Positions 49,382 through 59,757 of a stretch of DNA of 64,000 nucleotides are shown here, piece by piece. The translations under genes were made by a program, and so were the position numbers. Source of the DNA: Rhizorhabdus dicambivorans (lineage in GTDB: Bacteria > Pseudomonadota > Alphaproteobacteria > Sphingomonadales > Sphingomonadaceae); contig NZ_CP023449.1 in NCBI RefSeq assembly GCF_002355275.1, positions 4,876,001 through 4,940,000 on the forward strand, written 5' to 3'. Under the pieces are notes generated by a model, which was not told the DNA's origin, searched no databases, and was given only the letters and a program-made list of their open reading frames with translations. Every line of letters starts with the position of its first letter. The first letter of the stretch is position 1.

Positions 49382-51123
49382 TCCTCGGGCAGCTTCCACG
49401 GCCCCTTGCCGCCTTCGGCGATGAAGCGGTCGGTCCGTGCCGTGATAACCGGCAGCGGCACGGGCCCGAGCGACAGGATCATGTCGTGGAAGGAGCGGAT
49501 GTCGAACCTCGCCCCCAGCGCCTGTTCGGCCCGCGCCCGCTCCTTCTCGATCTGGAGCTGGCCGAGATAATAGGACAGCGCCTGGCCGGGCCAGCCGATA
49601 TAGCGATCCACTTCGGTCGTCACTTCATGTTCGCTGAGCGCGCTGTTGTCGCGGAGGAAGGCGATGCCCTGCTCGCGGGTCCAGCCCTTGCTGTGGATGC
49701 CGGTGTCGATCACCAGCCGCGCCGCGCGCCACATCTGGTAGCTGAGCATGCCGAAGCGATCATAGGGCGTCTCGTATAGCCCCATCTCGACCCCCAGCTT
49801 CTCGGTATAGAGCGCCCAGCCCTCGCCATAGGCGGAAACATAGGTGTAGCGGCGCCATTCGGGCCGCTCCTCATTCTCGGCGGCCATCGACAGCTGCCAG
49901 CTATGGCCTGGCGCGGATTCGTGGAGTGTCAGCGCGGTGAGCTGGAACAGCGGGCGCGAGGGCAGATCATAGGTGTTGAGCAGGTAACGGTCCTGCCCGC
50001 CGCGCCCCGCCGTGTAATAGGGCGCGATGTCGGCGGGCACCGGCACGATGCCGAAGCGCCCGCGCGGCATGCGGCCGAACCAGCGCGCCGCCACCCCGTC
50101 GAACCGCTTGGCGATCCAGGCTGCGCGGTCGAGCAGGTCCTGGGGCTTCTGTACATAGAATTGCGGATCGGTACGCAGGAATTTGAGGAAGGCGGGGAAA
50201 TCGCCCTCGAACTTCACCTCCTTCATGATCTCCGCCATCTGCGCGCGGATCTTCGCCACCTCGGCGAGGCCGATGGCGTGGATCTCCTCGGGCGGCAGGT
50301 CGACCGTGGCATAGGCGCGAATCTGCGCGCGGTAATAGGCCTTGCCGTCGGGCCACCCCTCTGCCGCCAGTCCGTCGCGCAGATGCGGCAGATACTGGTC
50401 GCGCATGAAGCCGAGCAGCGTCGCATAGGCCGGGATGATCTCATCGCGGATCAGGGCCTCTGCCTCTGCCCGCAATTCGGCCTGCCGTGCTGCCGGGATC
50501 GAGGCGGGCAATGTCCTGAACGGTTCGAACCACATGGTGTCACGGGGCGATTTCGCTTCGGCGATCGCGGCGATCGAGGCGTCGCGGCCGGCCATGATCA
50601 CCTTCGGAGGCGTGAAACCCCGCTTCAGCCCGGCGCGCATATTCTGGCTGTTCTGGGCGAAATAGCGGGGGATGTCCCGCATCATCGACAGCATGTTCGC
50701 CGCATCGCCCTCATTGCGGATCGGCTGCCGCGCGACATAGCCGAGATCGGCCCAGAAGCTGCTGTCCGAGTTCAACGGCTTCTCGAAATCGCGGAAGCGC
50801 TGCGCGTCGAGGAGGGTTTCGATCTGGGCGCGGTAGACGCCATAATCCTCCTGCCTGGAGGGCGAGAGATCGGCGGGCTTGATCGCATCGAGCTGCTTGA
50901 GGACGTCGGTCCAGGTGGCGCGCCGCTTCTGCTGGTTGACCAGGCCCTCGTCGGGCAGGTGCTTCGGTATGCCGCCCCGGTTGGATTCCTCGGTCTGCAA
51001 TGTCTGCTGCCGCCACGTCCATTCCTTCGCGCTGATCGTGTCGAAGGCGTCGTCGGCCGGATTGGCGAAGGCGGGGGTGGCAAAGGCCAGAAGCAGTGCC
51101 GCCGCTTTGAAATTTCGCACCAT
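49378..51123 (-). CDS. DUF885 family exported metallopeptidase-like protein
   Basis: 581 aa. Signal peptide MVRNFKAAALLLAFATPAFA. The motif LTLHESAPGHSWQ contains the HExxxxH arrangement of the DUF885 family, and SAYGEGWALYTEKLGVEMG carries further Glu ligands; the C-terminal GWPGQALSYYLGQLQIEKER is also family-typical. These proteins are thought to be zinc peptidases. The start follows a repeat element (51133-51229). It is the first gene of a two-gene leftward unit with the glycosyltransferase. Confidence 0.9.
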   Translation of the reverse strand: MVRNFKAAALLLAFATPAFANPADDAFDTISAKEWTWRQQTLQTEESNRGGIPKHLPDEGLVNQQKRRATWTDVLKQLDAIKPADLSPSRQEDYGVYRAQIETLLDAQRFRDFEKPLNSDSSFWADLGYVARQPIRNEGDAANMLSMMRDIPRYFAQNSQNMRAGLKRGFTPPKVIMAGRDASIAAIAEAKSPRDTMWFEPFRTLPASIPAARQAELRAEAEALIRDEIIPAYATLLGFMRDQYLPHLRDGLAAEGWPDGKAYYRAQIRAYATVDLPPEEIHAIGLAEVAKIRAQMAEIMKEVKFEGDFPAFLKFLRTDPQFYVQKPQDLLDRAAWIAKRFDGVAARWFGRMPRGRFGIVPVPADIAPYYTAGRGGQDRYLLNTYDLPSRPLFQLTALTLHESAPGHSWQLSMAAENEERPEWRRYTYVSAYGEGWALYTEKLGVEMGLYETPYDRFGMLSYQMWRAARLVIDTGIHSKGWTREQGIAFLRDNSALSEHEVTTEVDRYIGWPGQALSYYLGQLQIEKERARAEQALGARFDIRSFHDMILSLGPVPLPVITARTDRFIAEGGKGPWKLPEE

Positions 51124-51132
51124 CTTCCCTCC

Positions 51133-51229
51133 CGTCATTCCTGCGAAGGCAGGAATCCATGTCTCTCACCTCCGCGATGACCAGCGCAAGAGGAGACAGA
51201 CATGGGCTCCTGCCTTCGCAGGAGCGACG
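51133..51229. repeat. REPIN-like paired inverted repeat, copy 5 (DUF885-SBP gap)
   Basis: Left arm ATTCCTGCGAAGGCAGGAAT and right arm CTCCTGCCTTCGCAGGAG are inverted. It separates two divergently transcribed genes and leaves only about 50 bases for the promoter of the binding-protein gene. Confidence 0.8.
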
Positions 51230-51276
51230 AAAGGGGGTTGAGCCCGACGCGCCCCTCAGGCCACATCGTCATACCG

Positions 51277-52806
51277 ATGCGACGGATCCTCCTCCCTCTT
51301 CTGCTGCTGCTTGCAGCCTGCAACAACGGCCCCCGCGCGCCGCTGCCCGCCGATCGGCTGGTCCGCCTTGCCGACGACGAGGTGAAGAGCCTCGATCCGC
51401 AGAAGGGATCGGACCTCGCCACCACGCGGATCGCGCAGGACCAGTTCGAAGGGCTGACCCGGATCGACGGGCTGGGGAAGGTCGAGCCCGGCCTCGCCAC
51501 CGGCTGGAGCGTGTCGCCCGATGGGCTGCGCTGGCATTTTCCGCTGCGCCCCGGGCTCCGCTTCTCGGACGGGACGGCGATCGCGCCGGCCACCTTCGCC
51601 GCCGTGTTCGACCGGCTGCGCGACGATATCACCGCCTCCCCCAACGCATCGCTGTTCGCGGATATCGACAGCGTCGCCGCGCAGGGCGACGCGGTTCTCG
51701 TCACGCTGCGCACGCCGATGCCGTCGCTGCCCGAACTGCTCGCCCTGCCGTCGATGGCCGCGCTCCCCATCCATCGCATCGCCGCGCTCGGCGATGGCTG
51801 GACGGGGGAACGGCCGATGGTCTCGTCCGGAGCCTACCGGCTGACCGAATGGCGGCTCAACGAACGGCTGCGCCTCGCCCGCAATCCGCATTGGCATGGC
51901 GGCGCGGCGCCGATCGCCGAGGTCGAATGGCGCCCCGTCACCGATCGGCTGACGGCACTGCGGAGCTTCGCGGCCGGCGAGGCCGATCTCAGCAACGATT
52001 TCCCGCAGACCCGGCTGTCCTGGATCGCCCGGCGCAAACCCGGCTCCGCGCATGTCGCACCCTATAACGGCAGCTATTATTTCGTCTTCAACACAACCCG
52101 CCCCCCCTTCGACGACATCCGCGTACGCCGGGCATTGACGATGGCGATCGACCGGCGCTGGATCGCCGAACGGTTGATCGGGCTCGGCACCCGGCCGGCA
52201 TGGGGCGTGATCCCGCCCGCCGTGGCCGGTGCGCCCGGCGCCTTTCGTCCGGATTGGGCCGATTGGCCCCGCGCGCGGCAGGTGGCCGAGGCACGGCGCC
52301 TGCTCCGGGAGGCGGGCTATGGGCCGGAGCATCGCCTGAACTTCGACATCCGCTTCAACAGCGATGCCGATCATCGCCGGGTGGCGGTGGCGATGGCCGC
52401 CATGTGGCGCCCGCTGGGCGTGGACGCGCATCTGCTCAACAGCGAGGCCTCGCTCCATTTCGCGAGTCTGCGCCGCCGCGATTTCGCCTTCGCGCGATCG
52501 GGCTGGATCGGCGATGTCGCCGCGCCGGAGAATTATCTCGCCGTCCACCGTTCCGATGCCGGCGCGCTCAACTATTCGGGCTATGCCAGCCCCGCCTTCG
52601 ACAGGGCGCTCGAGCGGGCGATGGCAACCGCCGATCCGGCGGCGCGCGCCCGCGCGATGCGCTCGGCCGAGGCGATCCTGATCGGCGATGCCCCGCTTAT
52701 CCCACTTTATCATTATGTAAGCCGCGCGCTGGTTGCGCCGCGCGTGACGGGCTGGCACGACAATCCGGCTAACGTCCATCCGAGCCGGACATTGAGCCTG
52801 CGATGA
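51277..52806 (+). CDS. ABC transporter substrate-binding lipoprotein, family 5 (peptide type)
   Basis: 509 aa. Lipoprotein signal [15 protein letters not shown] with Cys15. The SBP family 5 pattern is visible: [79 protein letters not shown] and a long lobe-2 region. Such proteins bind peptides, nickel chelates or opines and feed OppBCDF-type importers. No permease lies beside it; an orphan Opp-type permease/ATPase set is 18 kb upstream. The next gene, overlapping by four bases, encodes a second, divergent SBP. Confidence 0.9.
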   Translation: MRRILLPLLLLLAACNNGPRAPLPADRLVRLADDEVKSLDPQKGSDLATTRIAQDQFEGLTRIDGLGKVEPGLATGWSVSPDGLRWHFPLRPGLRFSDGTAIAPATFAAVFDRLRDDITASPNASLFADIDSVAAQGDAVLVTLRTPMPSLPELLALPSMAALPIHRIAALGDGWTGERPMVSSGAYRLTEWRLNERLRLARNPHWHGGAAPIAEVEWRPVTDRLTALRSFAAGEADLSNDFPQTRLSWIARRKPGSAHVAPYNGSYYFVFNTTRPPFDDIRVRRALTMAIDRRWIAERLIGLGTRPAWGVIPPAVAGAPGAFRPDWADWPRARQVAEARRLLREAGYGPEHRLNFDIRFNSDADHRRVAVAMAAMWRPLGVDAHLLNSEASLHFASLRRRDFAFARSGWIGDVAAPENYLAVHRSDAGALNYSGYASPAFDRALERAMATADPAARARAMRSAEAILIGDAPLIPLYHYVSRALVAPRVTGWHDNPANVHPSRTLSLR

Positions 52807-54293
52807 AACGCCTCCTTGCCATAACGCTATGCCTGACGCTGCCGCTCGCCGGCTGCGGCCGCGGCGATCGCGAGGGTCAGGTGAGCGTCAGCGTTATCGG
52901 ACGCGAGACGAAATTGCGCGATCCGGCCGGGGGAACGCCGCGACAGGCCGATGCCGCGTTGCTCGGCGCAACCGCCCAGGGGCTGGTGCGGCTCAACGCC
53001 GGCGCGCAGATCGAGCCCGGCCTAGCGATCCGCTGGGCGATCTCGGACGATGGGCTCTACTATACCTTCCGGCTTGACCATGAACTGGCCGACGCCGATC
53101 GCGTGGTCGCGCAGCTCCGCCGGCTGCTCCGCCGGCAGGCCGCGGCCAATCCCGCCGCGGGGCTGGAGGCGGTGCGCGAGATCATCGCGGTCACGCCAGA
53201 GGTGATCGAACTCCGCCTGTCGGCGCCACGGCCCGAACTGCTGGCCCTGCTCGCAGGGCCGGGCTTCACCCTGCCGATCCGCGGGCAGGGCAGCGGACCT
53301 CTGCTGATCGAAGGGAAAGTGGGCCGGGTGACGGTGCTGCGCCCCAAGCCGGTCGCCATGCTGGCCGACGACGACAAGGGCCGGGCGCTGGCCGAGCGCC
53401 GCATCCGGCTGCGCGGGGAGCGCGCCGCGCTCGCGGTGGCACGTTTCCGCCAGGGCGAACTCTCCCTGGTGACGGGCGGCGGATATAACGACTTCATCTA
53501 TGCGCGCGTCGCCGATCTTCCCCCTCGCGTCATCCAGATCGATCCCGCCAACGGCCTGTTCGGCTTCCGCGTCGGCCGCACCTCGTCCCCCGCCATGGCC
53601 CCCGAGATCCGGCAGGCCTTGTCGATGGCGCTCGATCGCGCCGCTCTCGGCGCGGCGCTAGGGGTACCCGGTTGGCGGCCCGCCCAGGCGATCCTGCCAC
53701 CCGGCCTCACCGACCTGGCCGAGCCGAGCCGGCCCTTCTGGGCGCAGGCCTTCGCCAATGTCCGCGGCTCGGATCAGCAGGCCTTCCTGCGCCGGGTCGC
53801 GACGGCGCGGCGGATCGTGAGCATCTGGCAATCGCAGCAGCCGGGCAGCGGACCGGTGCGGATCGAGGTGGCGATGCCCGACGGGCCCGGCTCCACCATG
53901 ATATTCGCCCATGTCAGGCGGCAATGGCGGGCGATCGGCGTGGATGCGGTGCGGGTCCGCGCCACCGACGGCGCCGACCTGCGGCTGATCGACGAGGTCG
54001 CCCCCGCCGACCAGGCCGACTGGTATCTCTCGTGGTTCCTCTGCGCACGCGGGCGGCCGTGCAGCGAGGAGGCCGACAAGGCGTTCGGAATCGCCCGTGC
54101 CGCCACCGATCCCGCGCTGCGCGCCCGGATGATCGCCGAAGCGGAGCAGCGGCTCGCCGCCATCGCCCCGTTCATTCCGATCGCGCAACCGGTGCGCTGG
54201 TCGCTCGCCCGGCCCGATCTCCCCGGTTTCCGGCTGAACCCGCGTGCCGTCCACCCGCTGCCCCCCCTCATCGGGAACCAGAATGGCCGCTGA
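52803..54293 (+). CDS. Second, divergent family 5 solute-binding lipoprotein
   Basis: 496 aa. Lipobox LPLAGC with Cys18. It resembles the preceding SBP ([57 protein letters not shown]) but is strongly diverged, lacks the usual FSDGTP segment, and has an extra Cys pair region ([10 protein letters not shown]). Coupled to the first SBP by an ATGA overlap. It may be a second specificity subunit or a non-transport paralogue. Confidence 0.85.
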   Translation: MKRLLAITLCLTLPLAGCGRGDREGQVSVSVIGRETKLRDPAGGTPRQADAALLGATAQGLVRLNAGAQIEPGLAIRWAISDDGLYYTFRLDHELADADRVVAQLRRLLRRQAAANPAAGLEAVREIIAVTPEVIELRLSAPRPELLALLAGPGFTLPIRGQGSGPLLIEGKVGRVTVLRPKPVAMLADDDKGRALAERRIRLRGERAALAVARFRQGELSLVTGGGYNDFIYARVADLPPRVIQIDPANGLFGFRVGRTSSPAMAPEIRQALSMALDRAALGAALGVPGWRPAQAILPPGLTDLAEPSRPFWAQAFANVRGSDQQAFLRRVATARRIVSIWQSQQPGSGPVRIEVAMPDGPGSTMIFAHVRRQWRAIGVDAVRVRATDGADLRLIDEVAPADQADWYLSWFLCARGRPCSEEADKAFGIARAATDPALRARMIAEAEQRLAAIAPFIPIAQPVRWSLARPDLPGFRLNPRAVHPLPPLIGNQNGR

Positions 54294-54307
54294 TGCGCTG
54301 AGGTGTC

Positions 54308-54766
54308 ATGAACGCTCGAAATGACGATGTGAAACGCCCCGGCACCATCAATTTCGATGGCCTCGCGGATCGCATGCCCGGCATGGGCCGTGACGCGGCC
54401 TCGATCCGGCGAAGGATCGAGGCAATGGAAGGGCTGCTCGAACGGATGTTCGTTCTGCCCGGCATCAACAAGCCGATCGGGCTGGACGTCCTGCTCGATC
54501 TCGTGCCCGTCGTCGGCCCGGCGGTGGGCGCGGTGATGGGCAGCTGGCTGGCCTGGGAAGCCCGCAACCTCGGCATGTCGAAATGGCAGATGGCGCGGAT
54601 GTTCGGCAATGTCGGCGTCGATCTGCTGCTCGGCGCCATTCCCTGGATCGGTGCGATCCCCGACTTCTTCTTCCGATCGAACAGCCGCAATCTGCGGATC
54701 ATCAAGCGCCATCTCGACAAGCATCACCCTGCGACCGCGACGATCGAGGGCGTGGTCAAGGGTTAG
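54308..54766 (+). CDS. DUF4112 domain protein
   Basis: 152 aa. The core IRRRIEAMEGLLERMFVLPGINKPIGLDVLLDLVPVVGPAVGAVMGSWLAWEARNLGMSKWQMARMFGNVGVDLLLGAIPWIGAIPDFFFRSNSRNLRIIKRHL is the DUF4112 fold, with two hydrophobic segments joined by a polar linker, so it is likely a small membrane protein with a cytosolic N-terminus. Function is unknown. It starts 14 bases after the SBP gene and is convergent with the DsbA-like gene. Confidence 0.88.
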   Translation: MNARNDDVKRPGTINFDGLADRMPGMGRDAASIRRRIEAMEGLLERMFVLPGINKPIGLDVLLDLVPVVGPAVGAVMGSWLAWEARNLGMSKWQMARMFGNVGVDLLLGAIPWIGAIPDFFFRSNSRNLRIIKRHLDKHHPATATIEGVVKG

Positions 54767-54813
54767 TTTTGAGGTCCTCCCTGCGCGACGCGTGGGGACG
54801 GATCGTCGGCGGC

Positions 54814-55578
54814 TCAGGCCTTTGCCCGCTCCCGGGCGTCGGCGACGGCCTGCTTCAGCGCGTCATACCCCACGGCACCCTTCAGCATCTGCCCGTTGAC
54901 CACGAAGGTCGGGGTAGCAAAATTCGGGTCGATGCGGCCAGCCAGCTCCATGTTGCGGCGAAGTTCGGCCATCACCTCCGGCCCCTCCAGGTCGCGCTGG
55001 ATACGGGCAAGGTCGAGCGGCATCGAGCGCAGCACGGCCGAGACCTTGTCGCCATTGGGCTGGCCGGTGGCGAACATGCGCTGGTGGAAGGTCTGGAATT
55101 CGCCCTGCCGAGCGGCGGCCAGGCCGGCCTTGGCCGCGATTTCGCTGCCCGGACCCAGAATCGGCATCTCGCGCCACACCACCCGGAGCTTCTTGTCACC
55201 GGCGATCAGCCGGTCGATGTCGGGCAGGCTGGTCCGGCAATAGCCACAGGCATAATCGGTGAACATCACCAGGGTGACGTCGCCCTTCTCTGCACCCGCC
55301 CAGGCCGAGGCGAAGGGCGTTTCCAGCGCCGCCTTGTTCTGGGCATAGGCATCGCGGCTCTGCCGGTCGCGCAAGCGGTCGATCGCCTGCGGGATGATCT
55401 CGGGATGGGCGAGAATATAGTCGCGCACCACGGCTTCGATCTCGGCCTTGTTGCCGGCCTGGGGCGCGGCGTGGCGGTGGGTCAGCCAGGCGGCGCCGAT
55501 CCCGAACAGGATCGCCGATCCGGCGCCGATGGAGACAGCCAGCCGACTGCGCCGCTGCATGAATTCGCGGATGTTCAT
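54814..55578 (-). CDS. Membrane-anchored DsbA-family thioredoxin-fold protein
   Basis: 254 aa. One N-terminal anchor helix (LAVSIGAGSAILFGIGAAWL), then a helical region, then the thioredoxin fold with the active site CGYC (about residue 112) in FTDYACGYCRTSLPDIDRL and the cis-Pro loop in FATPTFVVNGQML. Such DsbA/ScsC-type proteins oxidise or isomerise disulfides in the periplasm. Its start overlaps the M48 protease stop by four bases, so both act together in envelope protein quality control. Confidence 0.9.
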   Translation of the reverse strand: MNIREFMQRRSRLAVSIGAGSAILFGIGAAWLTHRHAAPQAGNKAEIEAVVRDYILAHPEIIPQAIDRLRDRQSRDAYAQNKAALETPFASAWAGAEKGDVTLVMFTDYACGYCRTSLPDIDRLIAGDKKLRVVWREMPILGPGSEIAAKAGLAAARQGEFQTFHQRMFATGQPNGDKVSAVLRSMPLDLARIQRDLEGPEVMAELRRNMELAGRIDPNFATPTFVVNGQMLKGAVGYDALKQAVADARERAKA

Positions 55579-56978
55579 CGCCTCTTCTTGTCGCTTGCCT
55601 CGGCGCGCGCGGACAGCGCGATGTCCTCGGCACGGATATAATCGGGGGTGCCGCGCGGGATGCGGGCCATCGCCGCCTCCGCGCTGGCCATGGCCAGCCG
55701 CGTATTCCCGATCAGCGCGTAGCGCTCGGCGGTGGCGAGCTGGGCGCGCGGCTCGTCGCCGAGACGCGCATAGGCCATGCCGAGCGTGTACCAGGCGAAG
55801 GGATTCTCGCGATCGCGCGCCACCGCCACCTTCAGCACGTCGCGCGCCTCGGCGAGATTGTCATTATCCTCGGTGGCGAGCAGCGCATGGCCGAGCAGCG
55901 AGGAGATCAGCGGCGAACCGCGTGATCCCTTCACCGCCATTCGCAGCGGCGCCAGCGCCTCTTTCGGCTTGCCCGATTCGAGCAGTATCTGGCCCTGCAG
56001 TTCTCGGAAATAGGGATCGTCGGGGGCCGATGCGACAAGCTTCGCCACCTCTTCCGCCGCCTTGTCGGGATAGGCGCCACGATGCCAGGCATAGGCCCGC
56101 GCATAATGGGCGGCTGCACTGCGGTCGCTCTCGGGATATTTGCGCAGCGCGGTGGTCGGATCGTCCATATAGCCGATCAGCTTGGCCTTGATCCGCTTGA
56201 AGCGCGCCTCCAGCGCCGGATCGGTCTTGTTGCGATAGGCAGGCGATTTCAGCACATCCCCCGACAAGGCGGCCTCGCGCTCGCCCGACATCGGGTGGGT
56301 CTGCATGAAGGGATCCGCCTCGGCATAGGTGGAAGTGTAGCGATACTCCTCCTTCCGAAGCTTCAGGAAGAAGCTGAGCATCCCCTCGCCCGAAATGCCG
56401 GCCTTCTCGAGAAAGCCGACCCCGGCGGCGTCGGCGCTCGCCTCCTGCACCCGGTTGAAGGCAAGGAACTTGCCGAGCGCGGCCTGCTGGCCGGCCATGA
56501 TCACGCCCATGCCGGCATCGGCGGACCCGGCGGCCATTGCCGCCGCGCCCAGCAGCAGCGACAATAGGGTGATGCCGGTCGCGCCGCGCGCGCCTTCGCC
56601 GAAGCGGATGATATGGCCGCCGGTGATATGGCCCAGCTCATGGGCGATAACGCCCTGGATCTCATTGGTGTTGTCGGCGGTTTCGATCAGGCCGCTATGG
56701 ATATAGACGGCCTGCCCCCCGGCGACGAAGGCGTTGATGCTCTTGTCGCCGACCAGGATGATGTCGACATTGCCGGGCTGGAGGCCGGCGGCCGCGACCA
56801 GCGGCGCCGATATCTCCTTCAGAAAGGCCTCGGTCTCGGCATCGCGCAGGATCGACTGCGCCGCGACCGGCTGCGCCATCAGTGAAACCGACAGCAGCAG
56901 CACGGCCAGGCCGCGCAGCAGGCGGCCCGGACGGAGCGGCGACAGGATGGCGTTCCCCATGCTGGTCATGGCTTGCAT
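55575..56978 (-). CDS. M48 zinc metalloprotease with TPR domain (BepA-like)
   Basis: 467 aa. After a signal peptide (LLRGLAVLLLSVSLMAQPVAAQ), the zinc protease motif HELGH is seen in IQGVIAHELGHITGGH, with the third-ligand Glu in NRVQEASADAAGVGFLEKAG. The second half consists of TPR-like repeats (AAAHYARAYAWHRGAYPDKAAEEVAKLVASAP; DDPYFRELQGQILLESGKPKEALAPL). This architecture is that of BepA/YfgC, which assists or degrades outer-membrane proteins such as LptD. ATGs at 56978, 56969 and 56960 are all plausible; I chose the longest. An acidic upstream extension lies in rne's antisense and was rejected. Confidence 0.9.
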   Translation of the reverse strand: MQAMTSMGNAILSPLRPGRLLRGLAVLLLSVSLMAQPVAAQSILRDAETEAFLKEISAPLVAAAGLQPGNVDIILVGDKSINAFVAGGQAVYIHSGLIETADNTNEIQGVIAHELGHITGGHIIRFGEGARGATGITLLSLLLGAAAMAAGSADAGMGVIMAGQQAALGKFLAFNRVQEASADAAGVGFLEKAGISGEGMLSFFLKLRKEEYRYTSTYAEADPFMQTHPMSGEREAALSGDVLKSPAYRNKTDPALEARFKRIKAKLIGYMDDPTTALRKYPESDRSAAAHYARAYAWHRGAYPDKAAEEVAKLVASAPDDPYFRELQGQILLESGKPKEALAPLRMAVKGSRGSPLISSLLGHALLATEDNDNLAEARDVLKVAVARDRENPFAWYTLGMAYARLGDEPRAQLATAERYALIGNTRLAMASAEAAMARIPRGTPDYIRAEDIALSARAEASDKKRR

Positions 56979-57042
56979 GGTACGACTGAACCCCGCGTGA
57001 AGCACGGGACGGGCCCCGCCGATCGAGGCCCGTCCGTCATGC

Positions 57043-59649
57043 TCAGGCGCCGAACGTCCGCTGCCACCAGCCGCGGCGCGGCGTGCCGCCCTCATCCTCC
57101 TCGGCGGATTCGGCGGGCTCGGCAGCCGCTTCGGCCACCGCTTCCGCGACGACGGTCTCAACGGCCTCGGCCGGAGCGGCCTTGGCACGCGAGCGGCGGC
57201 GCTTAGGGGCTTCCGCTGCGGGCGCCTCTTCGGCGACGGGCTCGGCCGGAGCCGGCTCGGCGGCCGGAGCTTCCGCCGCCTCAGGAGCGGCATCGGCCTT
57301 CTTGCGGCGGGTCCGCTTGGGCTTGGCCTCGGCGACCGGCTCGGCCTCTGCCGCTTCGGCAACCGGCTCGGCCGGAGCTTCCTCGGCTACGGGCGCGGCC
57401 TCGACGACCGGATCGGCCTTGCGGGCACGCGGGCGGCGACGGGCCTTGGGCGCGGGCTCTTCGGCGGGCGCGTCCTCAACCGGTGCGGTGGCAGCGGCGG
57501 GGAGTTCCTCGGCCATGATCGCCTCGGCGGCCTCGGCCGGCGTCGGCTCGGCGCCCTCGACACCCTCGCCATTGCCGCCACGACGACGACCCGAGCGACG
57601 ACCCCGGCGACGGCCGCGACGGGCCTCGCCATTGCCTTCCTCGGCATCGGCCGGCTCGGCCTCCTCACCGGTCTCGCCCGGCTCGTCAGCCTCGCCTTCT
57701 TCGGCACCCTCGCCGGACTCGGACTGGCCTTCCTGATCACGGCCACGACCGCCACGACGGCGACGACGACGGCGGCGACGGCCTCGGCCGCCATCCCCAC
57801 GCTCGCCATCCTCGGAGCCCTCGGCCTCCTCGTCCTCGGCCTCGATCTCCTCCTCTTCGATCTCGTCGTCGAGAATATCGTCATCGGCCTCGATCGGCAG
57901 CGGCGCCGGCAGGCGCGGCGCATGGCTCGGCGGCGGACCGCCGGCCTCGACGCTCATCCGCGCGCCTTCCAGCGTGCCGTCGGAGAGAATCTCGATGACC
58001 ACGCCATAGCGATCCTCGATCTCGGCCAGTTCGGCGCGCTTGCGGTTGAGCACATAAAGGGCCGCTTCCTGGCTTGCCCGCAGCATCAGGCGCGAACCGC
58101 GGCCGCGCGCGGCCTCGTCCTCGAGCATGCGCAGCGCCGACAGGCCCGCGGAAGACGCGGTGCGAACCAGCCCGGTGCCTTCGCAATGCGGACACTGGCG
58201 GGTCGACGCCTCGAGCACGCCGGTGCGCAGGCGCTGGCGGCTCATCTCGAACAGGCCGAAGCTGGAGATGCGGCCGACCTGGATGCGGGCGCGATCGTTC
58301 TTCAGCGCCTCCTTCATCGCCTTCTCGACCTTACGGATGTTGGAGTTGTTCTCCATGTCGATGAAGTCGATGACGATCAGACCCGCCATGTCGCGCAGGC
58401 GAAGCTGGCGGGCGATCTCGTGCGCCGCTTCCAGGTTGGTCGCGGTCGCGGTCTGCTCGATATTATGCTCGCGCGTAGAGCGACCCGAGTTGATGTCGAT
58501 CGACACCAGCGCCTCGGTGGGATTGATCACCAGATAGCCGCCCGACTTGAGCTGGACGACCGGCTGGTACATCGCCGCCAACTGGTCCTCGACGCCGAAG
58601 CGCTGGAACAGCGGCACCGCATCGGCATAGAGCCCCACCTTCTTGGCGTGGCTCGGCATCAGCAGCTTCATGAACTGCCGCGCCTGGCGGTATCCCTCCT
58701 CGCCCTCGACGATCACCTCGTCGATGTCGCGGTTGTAGATGTCGCGGATCGCCCGCTTGATCAGGTCGCTGTCGCCATAGATCAGGGCGGGCGCCGACGA
58801 GCTCAGCGTGTTCTCGCGAATCTCGTCCCACAGCCGGGCGAGATAGTCGAAATCGCGCTTGATCTCGGTCTTGGTGCGCTGGAGGCCGGCGGTGCGAACG
58901 ATGCAGCCCATCGTGCGCGGCAGGTTCAGCTCGGTCATGATCGACTTGAGCCGCTTGCGGTCGGCCGCGTTCGATATCTTGCGGCTGATGCCGCCGCCAT
59001 GGCTGGTGTTCGGCATCAGCACGCAATAGCGGCCGGCCAGCGACAAATAGGTCGTGAGGGCAGCGCCCTTGTTGCCGCGCTCTTCCTTGACGACCTGGAC
59101 CAGCAGCACCTGGCGCCGGCGAATCACGTCCTGGATCTTGTAGCGGCGGCGCAGGCTCATCCGCCGCTGGCGGAGATTCTCGACCGCGCCGTCATCGGAA
59201 CCGCCGCCGACCGATTCGCGGCGGGGCCGGGGGGCGTCCTCTTCGTCACCATGCTCGTGGTCATGATCATGCTCGTCATGATCATGGGCCTCGCCCTCGA
59301 TCACATCGGCGTCATCATCATGGTCGGCCTCGCGGGCGCGGAGCGCCTCTTCCTCGGCGGCATGCTCGGCCTCCTCGCGGAGCAGCGCCTCGCGATCCTC
59401 CTTCGGGATCTGGTAATAGTCCGGGTGGATTTCCGAGAAGGCGAGGAAACCGTGGCGGTTGCCGCCATAATCGACGAACGCCGCCTGAAGCGACGGTTCG
59501 ACCCTCGTTACCTTGGCGAGATAGATATTTCCCTTGAGCTGCTTCCGCTCTGCGGACTCAAAGTCAAATTCCTCGATCCGGTTCCCCTGGACGACAGCCA
59601 CGCGGGTTTCCTCCCGGTGGCGTGCGTCGATAAGCATGCGGGTGGTCAT
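57043..59649 (-). CDS. rne: Ribonuclease E/G with S1-domain insert and long disordered tail
   Basis: 868 aa endoribonuclease for mRNA decay and rRNA processing. S1 domain at residues about 35-85, resuming near 165-200, is interrupted by an acidic, His/Asp-rich insert (about 88-165, including HDHDEHDHDHEHGDEED). The catalytic half has LVSIDINSG and IVIDFIDMEN (metal Asp residues) and the Zn-link CPHC. The tail (about 570-868) is Glu/Ala/Pro-rich with Arg-rich clusters (RRGRRRGRRSGRRR) and PVAEEAPAE repeats, ending GWWQRTFGA, typical of degradosome scaffolds. The ATG at 59649 follows GAGAGC. A 460-base leader precedes it, suggesting autoregulation. Confidence 0.95.
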   Translation of the reverse strand: MTTRMLIDARHREETRVAVVQGNRIEEFDFESAERKQLKGNIYLAKVTRVEPSLQAAFVDYGGNRHGFLAFSEIHPDYYQIPKEDREALLREEAEHAAEEEALRAREADHDDDADVIEGEAHDHDEHDHDHEHGDEEDAPRPRRESVGGGSDDGAVENLRQRRMSLRRRYKIQDVIRRRQVLLVQVVKEERGNKGAALTTYLSLAGRYCVLMPNTSHGGGISRKISNAADRKRLKSIMTELNLPRTMGCIVRTAGLQRTKTEIKRDFDYLARLWDEIRENTLSSSAPALIYGDSDLIKRAIRDIYNRDIDEVIVEGEEGYRQARQFMKLLMPSHAKKVGLYADAVPLFQRFGVEDQLAAMYQPVVQLKSGGYLVINPTEALVSIDINSGRSTREHNIEQTATATNLEAAHEIARQLRLRDMAGLIVIDFIDMENNSNIRKVEKAMKEALKNDRARIQVGRISSFGLFEMSRQRLRTGVLEASTRQCPHCEGTGLVRTASSAGLSALRMLEDEAARGRGSRLMLRASQEAALYVLNRKRAELAEIEDRYGVVIEILSDGTLEGARMSVEAGGPPPSHAPRLPAPLPIEADDDILDDEIEEEEIEAEDEEAEGSEDGERGDGGRGRRRRRRRRRGGRGRDQEGQSESGEGAEEGEADEPGETGEEAEPADAEEGNGEARRGRRRGRRSGRRRGGNGEGVEGAEPTPAEAAEAIMAEELPAAATAPVEDAPAEEPAPKARRRPRARKADPVVEAAPVAEEAPAEPVAEAAEAEPVAEAKPKRTRRKKADAAPEAAEAPAAEPAPAEPVAEEAPAAEAPKRRRSRAKAAPAEAVETVVAEAVAEAAAEPAESAEEDEGGTPRRGWWQRTFGA

Positions 59650-59757
59650 TAAAAGCTCTCCAAGCGCGGGGGCCGGCAGCACGGCCGGGCCACGTCGCGC
59701 GATATGATGTGGATGTGTCGCCGGGTGGCGCGGCAAGCCGCGTTCCGCCCGGAAACG

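Noticed and set aside
56979-57362. N-terminal extension of the M48 protease into the rne tail
   Set aside because: It is the antisense of the rne disordered tail and has no signal peptide; the signal begins at the 56978 or 56969 ATG.
57922-59652. Plus-strand open frame opposite rne
   Set aside because: Antisense shadow. The rne frame carries all catalytic motifs.
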